5,498 bases of DNA from Phycisphaerales bacterium UBA966 (lineage in GTDB: Bacteria; Planctomycetota; Phycisphaerae; Phycisphaerales; SM1A02). Location of the stretch: NCBI GenBank assembly GCA_002292895.1, contig DBCE01000136.1:19206-24703 (forward strand), read 5' to 3'. How positions within the stretch are numbered: the stretch's first letter is position 1; each line of letters starts with the position of its first letter. Positions 1 through 5,498 of this stretch are shown in pieces. A model generated the notes under the pieces. It made no database searches. It was given only the letters and a program-made list of their open reading frames with translations, and was not told where the DNA came from. The position numbers and the translations under genes were made by a program.

Positions 1-243
1 GCTGGTTCCGTTGGGGTGGTCCGCGCGCGTCATCCGTGACTCAAACCCGGCGCGTAAGACGGTTTCATGGATCCGCTCATCATCGGTGGCCACGATCACG
101 CGGCTCACCGTCTTGCACTCCGCAGCGCGATCAAGGACGTGCAGAATGAGCGGCTTGCCCGTGAGGTCCGCCAGCGGCTTGCCCGGGAATCGGGTGCTCG
201 CAAAGCGTGCGGGAATGACGGCAGCAACGCGTGAAGGAGTCAA
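1..243 (-). CDS. kdsB: 3-deoxy-manno-octulosonate cytidylyltransferase (CMP-Kdo synthetase), N-terminal part
   Basis: KdsB activates Kdo with CTP to give CMP-Kdo, the donor for the inner core of lipopolysaccharide, in the cytoplasm. Only the first 81 codons are present; the rest lies beyond the left edge (family length is about 250 residues). What is visible is characteristic: VAAVIPARFASTRFPGKPL at residues 6-24 is the nucleotide-binding loop, followed by a second GKPL (29-32), VIVATDDERI (49-58) and MTRADHPNGTS (71-81), the family's MTR-x-DH-x-x-GT motif. The start is a TTG at 243; no ATG or GTG lies in this frame between it and the conserved PARF motif or close upstream. A GAGGA stands 11 bases upstream, inside the end of the previous gene. 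The start is only 4 bases after the stop of the lipoprotein gene, so it is probably translated from the same mRNA. The identity is secure; the exact start is somewhat less so. Confidence 0.93.
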   Translation of the reverse strand, partial: MTPSRVAAVIPARFASTRFPGKPLADLTGKPLILHVLDRAAECKTVSRVIVATDDERIHETVLRAGFESRMTRADHPNGTS

Positions 244-247
244 CGAA

Positions 248-1666
248 TCACCAGTCCTCGGGGAATAAGTCAGCAGCGGATTTCTCCGCAGCGGGCGGGG
301 TGGCTGCCGAGTTCGCAGCTGGCGCAGCGGTCGGCACAACCGCCGCTGCGGGCTGGCAGACGCGCAACGCCGCGGCGGCAGCCTTGGCTGGATAGTCAGC
401 GGGGAATGTAAAAACGCTCTCTTGTGGATCACGGACCAGCCCGCGCGCGTCTGGCAGCAGACCATGCCCCAGCGCCAGCAGAACGTCAGTGCTTACCCAG
501 TCATCATCATGAAAGTAACTGTGACCAAGCCAACTGCCGAACATCCGCTCTGCGAGGAAGACATCAACGATGTCAACGCCCTCCTGAGCGTTGAGGAACG
601 CAATGTTCTTTGGCGTCAACACGCTCAGCGGTTCGCCGAGCCGTGCGAAGCCGCCGATCCATGCAGAGATATCCAGTGCCTTGTCACGAGAACTAATGTA
701 GATCGTTGTTCGTTCCGGAACAGCGGTGGCTCCGTCAGCGACTGCATTGCCGAAGTCGCCAAGGTCCATGTCTGGAGCAACCAGTACAAGGCGGCCGATC
801 TTGTACCGCGTACGCGTCGCAGCGGCGGGCTCACTGAAGTGCATCAGTCGCAGTTGCCGAAGCGCTTCAACCGCAATTGGTGCCCCTGCACTGTGCGCCA
901 GAATGTGAATCTGCTCGACGTTGGATCGATTGGCAAGGCGCGTCAGCAATAGCCGAAATGGTCGGGTTGAGGCACTTGCCGTGCTCTTGTCCGCGGAGTA
1001 GTCAAAGACACTGTCCTGTGATGGCCACCCGTAGTTGATGAAGACGCCATCGCGGCCGAGGTAATGAAACATCTCTGCGCCGAGCGTCATGTTGTCTACA
1101 AACGACGTGTTGAACCCGTGAATGAATACGTAGATGTCCTTGCTGCGCGAAGCACTCAGTCCGGCATTCACGGCCTGCGCAAACGCGGCAATGGCGGCTT
1201 CTTCCGCCTCGGGGGGCGTTTCATTCAGCGGTGGCATCTCAACCCACACTGACCCAAACGACTCATAGCCAATCATCTTCAGCGTCGGATCGCTCCGGCG
1301 GTCTTCGGTCCGTGATTCCTTCACCAGATAATCCCAGCCTGGTTCGCGGGCCGTGAATTCAATCGTGGCGCGGCCCAACTGCATGGAAGTGTCACGTTCG
1401 TTGGTGAAGAAATCCACGCCCGACTTGCTTGGTGGATCGCCGCGGGTTGCGTCATGGACAGCTGGCTTGCGATCCGCCGCCACCAACACGCTGAGTGACG
1501 TGCTCTGCATGGAGGGTGGGGTATTCAGAAACGGATCCCCGCCGCTCTTGTCGAAACCAACCGGCGTTGGCATGAGCGTTTCCGCGCATCCGGCAAGCAG
1601 CACCGCCGCAACCCCCGCGACGATGATTCTGGCGAACAACGGCGTACGAGGAGCGTTCATGCGCAT
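248..1666 (-). CDS. Alpha/beta-hydrolase lipoprotein, DUF900-like
   Basis: This 472-residue protein starts with a basic stretch and a hydrophobic segment ending in the lipobox LAGC (24-27), so it should be cleaved before Cys27, lipidated and anchored in a membrane facing the periplasm. The body resembles the DUF900 group of alpha/beta hydrolases: strand plus oxyanion loop YVFIHGFNTSF (179-189), NYGWPS (211-216), nucleophile elbow HILAHSAGAP (254-263) with Ser259, the segment YISSRDKALDIS (323-334) offering Asp328 as the acid, and LGHSYF (380-385) offering His382 as the base. A full Ser-Asp-His triad is thus present and the enzyme is probably active, perhaps as an esterase or lipase; the substrate is unknown. 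The elbow begins with Ala257 instead of the textbook Gly. Residues 426-466 are an Ala/Pro-rich, likely disordered tail. The first ATG is used; a second in-frame ATG is at 1660. Neither has a clear ribosome site. The gene lies 8 bases after the TPR gene and 4 before kdsB, suggesting an envelope role. Confidence 0.85.
   Translation of the reverse strand: MRMNAPRTPLFARIIVAGVAAVLLAGCAETLMPTPVGFDKSGGDPFLNTPPSMQSTSLSVLVAADRKPAVHDATRGDPPSKSGVDFFTNERDTSMQLGRATIEFTAREPGWDYLVKESRTEDRRSDPTLKMIGYESFGSVWVEMPPLNETPPEAEEAAIAAFAQAVNAGLSASRSKDIYVFIHGFNTSFVDNMTLGAEMFHYLGRDGVFINYGWPSQDSVFDYSADKSTASASTRPFRLLLTRLANRSNVEQIHILAHSAGAPIAVEALRQLRLMHFSEPAAATRTRYKIGRLVLVAPDMDLGDFGNAVADGATAVPERTTIYISSRDKALDISAWIGGFARLGEPLSVLTPKNIAFLNAQEGVDIVDVFLAERMFGSWLGHSYFHDDDWVSTDVLLALGHGLLPDARGLVRDPQESVFTFPADYPAKAAAAALRVCQPAAAVVPTAAPAANSAATPPAAEKSAADLFPEDW
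255..259 (-). promoter_or_regulatory. Probable Shine-Dalgarno site of kdsB
   Basis: On the minus strand these bases read GAGGA, inside the last codons of the upstream lipoprotein gene. The spacing to the TTG start is 11 bases, longer than the usual 5 to 9, so initiation may be weak or may rely on ribosomes finishing the upstream gene. Confidence 0.45.
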
Positions 1667-1674
1667 GGGGCGGT

Positions 1675-3141
1675 TTAACCGAGCGTGCGGATCAGTTCGT
1701 CAACTTCCTTGCGTCGAATACGAACGTCCTTGTAGCCGATGTTCTTGCGAACGATCGCACTGCAAATGTCCGCAGCTTCCTTGGCATGGGCGCCGGATTT
1801 CTCCAACTTCGCCAGTTCAATCAGCGAGAGCATGAGGTCGTACTTGATGTCGAGCTCTTTCTCGGCGTGGGTGGCATCAATGGCGCCGAGTGCTTCCTTG
1901 TATTCGCTGGTGGCTTCTGAATGCCAGCCTTCCTTCGCAAAGCAGCGCCCCAGCATCCAGGCGCTGTTGACCTTCAGTTTTGGATCATCCTTGGCAAGCT
2001 GGAACGCAGCCATGGCATCTTGGTAATTGCCAAGTTCATACTCAATACGACCGAGGTCAGACTTCATCTCGCGATTGGTTGGGTACTTCTGAACGCGCTC
2101 GCGGAAGATCTCGCCTTCCAGTTCCAAGAGCTTGGCGCGCGCCGCATCATGGGTCATCTGCAGTTGTGAGTTGTCGGGCGCCTGCTCAAGTTGCTCGCGC
2201 GCTACGCGCTCACTGCGCCGTACCGCTGCAATGCGCAGGTCATCTGCATTCATCTTGAAGCGGTATTCATGGAGCCGGGTATAGCCAGCCAAGAACACTT
2301 CAATGGCGCGGTCTTCATCGCCAGCTTGTCCGCGCTTACGCAGCAGGGAGCCGTAACGATTGATGGCCTCGGGCGACATTGGATTGTCGTCAAAGTCCTC
2401 TTTCGCCTTGTCCATAGCGATTTCTTCGCTGCCGCCAGCCCCGGAAATGCTGTTTGATGCTTCCAGTTGTCGCTGCTTCTCGGAGTCGCGCACCTGCGCG
2501 CGGAAGCCGCCTGCTTGTCCAAAGTTCTGCTGGTACCCGCCTTGTTGAATGGCGCGCGCGGCAGTCAGCTGACGGATGCGCTGTTCAAGCGCTCCATCGG
2601 ATGGATCCAAGCGCTGTGCTTCCTCGCCGGATGCAAATGCTTCGTTCCATGCCTCCACTTCGGAGAACAGTTCGATGGCTTGCACCCAGACCTTCTTCTG
2701 CGGCTTCTTCTGCATCGCATTGCGAAGCATGTTGATCACCTTGGGCGCGAGCCACTGACCAACCGGAACCTGCCCAGCCTTGCCAGCCGCTTCCAGGAAG
2801 CGCATGGCGGCGGAAACATTGTTGAGGTCCCGCATCCAGGTGTATTCATGAACCACCATCTTGTCGACCGGCCCCGGACCTTCGATTTCCTTGATGTCCT
2901 TGCCGGCAGCCGGCGAGGCGCGATCATGGAATTTGCAGGCCACTTCATACATCCCCTGATGAGCCACCATGTTGGCGGGGTCAAACTTCAGGCCGTTGGC
3001 CCAGAGCTTGAGGGAGTAGTCAAGTTGGTCAGTTTCCCCAACGGTACGAGCGTGGTCAAAGAACTTCCGCGCCTTGTCGGGCTGCGGTTCGTAGGGCTTC
3101 TCGGAGTTACTGGAATCGCCTTTACGCCATCCAAAGATCAC
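1675..3141 (-). CDS. TPR-repeat protein of unknown function
   Basis: A 488-residue protein without signal peptide or membrane segment, so probably cytoplasmic. I chose the GTG at 3141 because AGGAG stands 7 bases upstream; the open frame runs further 5', but that part only mirrors def on the other strand. After a short basic start (IFGWRKG) and a polar linker, tetratricopeptide-like helix pairs appear at about 26-57, 151-182, 255-290, 357-388, 392-422 and 432-465. The clearest is 357-388, with LGRIEYELGNYQDAMAAFQLA. Residues 200-250 are a Gln/Gly/Ser-rich linker, and 303-350 are a long charged helix, perhaps a coiled coil. The C-terminus (IGYKDVRIRRKEVDELI, 468-484) looks like the conserved end of an unnamed TPR family that I recall from Phycisphaerae; this is memory, not a search. 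TPR arrays bind other proteins; the partner is not evident. It is the first gene of the probable operon with the lipoprotein hydrolase and kdsB. Confidence 0.85.
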   Translation of the reverse strand: MIFGWRKGDSSNSEKPYEPQPDKARKFFDHARTVGETDQLDYSLKLWANGLKFDPANMVAHQGMYEVACKFHDRASPAAGKDIKEIEGPGPVDKMVVHEYTWMRDLNNVSAAMRFLEAAGKAGQVPVGQWLAPKVINMLRNAMQKKPQKKVWVQAIELFSEVEAWNEAFASGEEAQRLDPSDGALEQRIRQLTAARAIQQGGYQQNFGQAGGFRAQVRDSEKQRQLEASNSISGAGGSEEIAMDKAKEDFDDNPMSPEAINRYGSLLRKRGQAGDEDRAIEVFLAGYTRLHEYRFKMNADDLRIAAVRRSERVAREQLEQAPDNSQLQMTHDAARAKLLELEGEIFRERVQKYPTNREMKSDLGRIEYELGNYQDAMAAFQLAKDDPKLKVNSAWMLGRCFAKEGWHSEATSEYKEALGAIDATHAEKELDIKYDLMLSLIELAKLEKSGAHAKEAADICSAIVRKNIGYKDVRIRRKEVDELIRTLG

Positions 3142-3187
3142 GGTGTTGCTCCTATGCGGGGATTGCGTAGCGTAGCATCGAAAGTGC
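3142..3187. promoter_or_regulatory. Divergent intergenic region between the two operons
   Basis: These 46 bases separate the TPR gene (leftward) from def (rightward) and must contain the 5' leaders of both transcripts. I find no convincing -35/-10 pair on either strand, so the promoters may be non-canonical or lie partly in the flanking coding sequences. The region includes the AGGAG site of the TPR gene and a small tandem repeat, GCGTAGCGTAGC, at 3165-3176. That promoters lie here is inferred from gene layout only. Confidence 0.4.
3149..3153 (-). promoter_or_regulatory. Shine-Dalgarno site of the TPR gene
   Basis: On the minus strand these bases read AGGAG, 7 bases before the GTG at 3141. 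This is the strongest ribosome site in the window and it decides the start: the upstream in-frame ATG at 3189 overlaps the def start codon and has no such site. Confidence 0.8.
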
Positions 3188-3730
3188 ATGGCCGAACGAC
3201 TGCCGAACGAACATCTTCCGCAGCGCCCAGTGGTGCTCTTCCCGGACCCGATCCTTCGTCGCAAGGCGAAGCCAGTACATGTCGTGGATGCAGCCATTCG
3301 CGCCTTAGTGGAAGACATGTACCGAGTCATGGATGACGAGGAAGGTGCCGGTTTGGCCGCTCCGCAAGTGGGAGAATCGTTGCGGATCTTTGTGACCGGA
3401 ACCCACGAACGCGGTGTGCCGCGCAAGGCCTACATCAATCCGGTGATGGTTGATATGGGAGGCGACCTTGAGTCCATGGACGAGGGCTGCCTGAGCCTGC
3501 CAAACGTGCGCGGATCGGTGCGTCGCCCAACCCAAGTGACCATTCGTGCACTGGATATCGACGGCAATGAATTCACTGAGACCAGTTCCGACTTTGCGGC
3601 CCGCGTGTGGCAGCATGAGTTCGATCACCTTGAAGGCATCCTCATCATTGACAAGATGAGTCCGATTGACCGACTGCGTGTTCGTCGTGCATTAAAAGAT
3701 CTGAAACTTTCTGTCGATCGGATTGATTAA
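3188..3730 (+). CDS. def: Peptide deformylase
   Basis: Def removes the formyl group from the N-terminal methionine of new proteins as they leave the ribosome. The 180-residue protein has all three signature motifs: GAGLAAPQVG (53-62), EGCLSLP (99-105) and QHEFDH (142-147). Metal ligands are Cys101, His143 and His147, and Glu144 is the catalytic acid/base, so the enzyme should be active. The length is usual for the family; the N-terminus is about nine residues longer than in the Escherichia coli protein. The ATG at 3188 is the first possible start, since an in-frame TAG lies at 3173-3175. It has only a weak purine stretch (GAAAG) upstream and no true Shine-Dalgarno site. The C-terminal basic helix (DRLRVRRALKDLKL) fits the region that in other deformylases contacts the ribosome. 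First gene of the def-fmt-queA set; fmt follows after 5 bases. Confidence 0.97.
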   Translation: MAERLPNEHLPQRPVVLFPDPILRRKAKPVHVVDAAIRALVEDMYRVMDDEEGAGLAAPQVGESLRIFVTGTHERGVPRKAYINPVMVDMGGDLESMDEGCLSLPNVRGSVRRPTQVTIRALDIDGNEFTETSSDFAARVWQHEFDHLEGILIIDKMSPIDRLRVRRALKDLKLSVDRID

Positions 3731-3735
3731 CTCCT

Positions 3736-4803
3736 ATGCAATTGCGATCCGCTGTTCCGGGAAATCCATCTTCAAGCGGCACTGCCACGCTTCCCGATGT
3801 GGTGTTCTTTGGCTCTGGGGCGTTTGGACTTCCGGTCTTGCGCATGCTGGCTGAAGCAGGGCGCGTGGCGCTGGTAGTGAGTCAGCCCGATCGCGTGGCG
3901 GGGCGGGGCAAGCAAATCACGCCGACTCCGGTGAGTGAGTTTGCGCTGGAGCATGGATTGCCGCTGGTGCGTCCGGAAGATTGCAATTCGCACGTTGATT
4001 CGGAACTGATTCGCACTGCTGCCGCAGCAGCGGTGGATCGCGCAGCGCGGGACGGTCGCGCGCAGCCAGGAGCGGTGTTTGTAGTCATTGCGTTTGGGCA
4101 GAAGATGTCGCCGGAACTTCTTTCAGATGTGTTTTCAATCAATCTGCATGGCTCGCTCTTGCCGCGTTGGCGCGGCGCGGCGCCCATTCAACGCGCATTG
4201 ATGGAAGGCGATCCAGTTGCTGGCGTCAGTGTCATTGCGCTTGCAGAACGCATGGATGCAGGTGTGGTGTACGCCGAAGAGCCACTGGCGATCGGACCAT
4301 CGCAGACGTCCGGCGAATTGCATGACGCGCTTGCATTGCTTGGCCCGGATGTCGTTGCCAGCGTCCTACACATGTGGCGCCGTGGCGATATCAACGCGCG
4401 GGCTCAGGATGAAACACGCGCCACGCGTGCTCGCAAACTTTCCAAGGCGGACGCGTGGGTTGACTTGTCCATCGATGCTTCCAACGTGCGCGCGCGCATC
4501 AACGGTCTTAACCCGTGGCCCGGATGCGCTGTGCAGATTGATGGTGTTCCGATGCAGGTGCGGCGCTGTGAAGTGATTGCCGCTGGCGCGGCGTCTACTG
4601 ATTCCGCTGCGGATACGGGAGCGCTGCCGGGTGCGGGCACCCTGACTCCTGACGGCATACTGACCTGCGGCACCGGTGCCGTTCGAATTCTTGAAGTGCA
4701 AGCGGCGGGTGGTCGCATTCTGCCGTTTGCGGCATGGGCGCACGGTGCCCGACTCATCGCTCCCGTGCAGGTCACCAGCGCGCCTCCATCGGCGGAGCTG
4801 TAA
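3736..4803 (+). CDS. fmt: Methionyl-tRNA formyltransferase
   Basis: Fmt transfers a formyl group from 10-formyltetrahydrofolate to Met-tRNA(fMet), the initiator tRNA. The N-terminal transferase domain runs from about residue 21: VVFFGSGAFGLPVL (22-35), SQPDRVAGRGK (49-59), then the signature INLHGSLLPRWRGAAPIQRA (135-154). The catalytic residues are Asn136, His138 and Asp174 (in RMDAG), with spacing as in known Fmt proteins. The C-terminal tRNA-binding domain begins near KLSK (234-237) and includes NPWPG (259-263) and LEVQAAGGR near the end. At 355 residues it is longer than the usual 310-320: there are about 20 polar residues before the first strand, an Ala/Arg-rich insertion around 94-112, and a Gly/Ala loop near 280-300. 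The ATG at 3736 has no Shine-Dalgarno site and lies 5 bases after def, so translation may depend on coupling. The start could be slightly further in, but no better candidate is visible. Confidence 0.96.
   Translation: MQLRSAVPGNPSSSGTATLPDVVFFGSGAFGLPVLRMLAEAGRVALVVSQPDRVAGRGKQITPTPVSEFALEHGLPLVRPEDCNSHVDSELIRTAAAAAVDRAARDGRAQPGAVFVVIAFGQKMSPELLSDVFSINLHGSLLPRWRGAAPIQRALMEGDPVAGVSVIALAERMDAGVVYAEEPLAIGPSQTSGELHDALALLGPDVVASVLHMWRRGDINARAQDETRATRARKLSKADAWVDLSIDASNVRARINGLNPWPGCAVQIDGVPMQVRRCEVIAAGAASTDSAADTGALPGAGTLTPDGILTCGTGAVRILEVQAAGGRILPFAAWAHGARLIAPVQVTSAPPSAEL
4794..4797 (+). promoter_or_regulatory. Shine-Dalgarno site of queA
   Basis: GGAG in the last codons of fmt, 8 bases before the GTG at 4806. 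It supports GTG as the start of queA. Confidence 0.65.
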
Positions 4804-4805
4804 GC

Positions 4806-5498
4806 GTGTCGCTGCAGGAACTCTCAACCGAACTGCTGGACTTTCCGTTTGACGAACGGTGCGTTGCCACCGAGCCTGCGCACCCGCGCGACGCTGCGCG
4901 ACTGATGGTGATCGACCGCGCCGCTAGTACTGTTGAGCATGCACAGGTGCGTGATTTGCCGCGCTGGATCGGCGCAGGTGACGCGTTGATAGTGAATGAA
5001 ACATCGGTTCTGCGCGCACGCTTATGCATGGATGGCACCGAAGGTCTGCTGCTTGAGCCATGCGCGGACGGGACGTGGCGCATGTTGGTGCGTCGCGCCA
5101 AGCGCTACGGGCCGGGCGCGGTGCTTCCATTGGTCACGCCGCATGGAACTGGATCCGGTGACGCCATTGAATTGCTGGCGCGGGACGCAGAAGCATGGCG
5201 CGTTCGCATCATTGCTGGCCCGCAAGGTGGCGGTCCGGATGACGTGATCGAACGCTCCGGTTGGACACCGCTTCCGCCGTACATCTTGAAATCACGCGCT
5301 GTGCGTGGCGAGCAGGGCGATGACGACGCCGATCGCGCGGAGTATCAGACCGTGTACGCCGATGCCGCTGCGCGTGGGTCGGTGGCCGCTCCCACGGCGG
5401 GCTTGCACTTCACCGAATCACTTCTTGCGCAACTGCGCGCGAGCGGTGTTCGACAAGCCAGCGTTACGCTTCATGTTGGCGCAGGAACATTCAAACCG
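4806..5498 (+). CDS. queA: S-adenosylmethionine:tRNA ribosyltransferase-isomerase, N-terminal two thirds
   Basis: QueA transfers and isomerises the ribose part of SAM onto 7-aminomethyl-7-deazaguanine at wobble position 34 of GUN-anticodon tRNAs, giving epoxyqueuosine. The frame is open from the GTG at 4806 to the window end (231 codons); the family has about 340-350 residues, so roughly a third is missing. Recognisable parts are EPAHPRDAARLMVIDR (23-38), NETSVLRARL (64-73), PLPPYI (155-160), DRAEYQTVYA (176-185), GSVAAPTAGLHFT (191-203) and VTLHVGAGTFKP (220-231). The segment usually reading NDTKV or NDTRV is NETSV here, and the region 74-110 is compact, lacking part of the loop after the ARL motif. 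The conserved GLHFT and GAGTF motifs suggest an active enzyme. The start lies 2 bases after fmt with GGAG 8 bases upstream, so it is probably co-transcribed with def and fmt. Confidence 0.95.
   Translation, partial: MSLQELSTELLDFPFDERCVATEPAHPRDAARLMVIDRAASTVEHAQVRDLPRWIGAGDALIVNETSVLRARLCMDGTEGLLLEPCADGTWRMLVRRAKRYGPGAVLPLVTPHGTGSGDAIELLARDAEAWRVRIIAGPQGGGPDDVIERSGWTPLPPYILKSRAVRGEQGDDDADRAEYQTVYADAAARGSVAAPTAGLHFTESLLAQLRASGVRQASVTLHVGAGTFKP

Noticed and set aside
149..185. Exact 13-base direct repeat (149-161 and 173-185)
   Set aside because: It encodes the two GKPL motifs that KdsB proteins normally have (PGKPLAD..GKPL), so protein constraint explains it.
422..952. Plus-strand open frame of 176 codons opposite the lipoprotein hydrolase
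   Set aside because: The hydrolase motifs on the minus strand explain this stretch. The plus-strand translation is Cys/Arg-rich and featureless.
3121..3156. TTTACG as a possible -35 box for def
   Set aside because: No acceptable -10 box follows at 16-19 bases, and the stretch is coding on the other strand.
2467..3336. Long plus-strand open frame of 289 codons opposite the TPR gene
   Set aside because: It lies antisense to a clearly protein-like TPR sequence and runs on into def in another frame. Its translation shows no recognisable family or domain pattern.
3142..3426. Upstream extension of the TPR reading frame to an ATG at 3426
   Set aside because: This stretch is antisense to the conserved def active-site region, the translation is low-complexity, and the GTG at 3141 has a strong ribosome site.
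3149..3739. The 9-mer CTCCTATGC occurs at 3149-3157 and again at 3731-3739
   Set aside because: The first copy is the complement of the TPR ribosome site and the second is the fmt start. The flanks do not match, so I consider it chance.
4016..4030. Small hairpin CTGCTG-ccg-CAGCAG inside fmt
   Set aside because: It lies in the middle of a gene and encodes an Ala run, with no T-tract; it is a by-product of GCN codons and not a terminator.

Overview
The window carries six protein-coding genes in two divergent sets, and I see no sign of a mobile element, CRISPR array or RNA gene. It looks like ordinary, densely packed bacterial chromosome of moderately high GC. The organism is Gram-negative (kdsB belongs to the Kdo/lipopolysaccharide pathway, and the next gene encodes a lipoprotein). 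My best guess is a member of the Planctomycetota, probably class Phycisphaerae. I base this on the style of the TPR protein, on Fmt details such as AFGQK and MDAG, and on the Def C-terminus (WQHEFDHLEG followed by a DRLRVRRALKDL helix). This placement is from memory, not a search.

Left half, minus strand, transcribed from about 3141 down to 1: a 488-residue cytoplasmic TPR protein of unknown function (1675-3141, GTG start with a good Shine-Dalgarno site); an alpha/beta-hydrolase lipoprotein resembling the DUF900 family (248-1666); and the start of kdsB (1-243, TTG start), cut off by the window edge. The gaps are 8 and 4 bases, so this is very likely one transcript.

Right half, plus strand: def (peptide deformylase, 3188-3730), fmt (methionyl-tRNA formyltransferase, 3736-4803) and queA (SAM:tRNA ribosyltransferase-isomerase, 4806 to the window end, incomplete). 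The gaps are 5 and 2 bases. Fmt adds the formyl group to initiator Met-tRNA and Def removes it from the new protein. QueA makes epoxyqueuosine in the wobble position of certain tRNAs. The set is therefore a translation-related operon.

The two sets are separated by only 46 bases (3142-3187), which must hold both 5' leaders. The promoters probably reach into the flanking coding sequence. Nothing here amounts to a new biological system. The most open points are the function of the TPR protein and of the lipoprotein hydrolase, and why both are coupled to kdsB.
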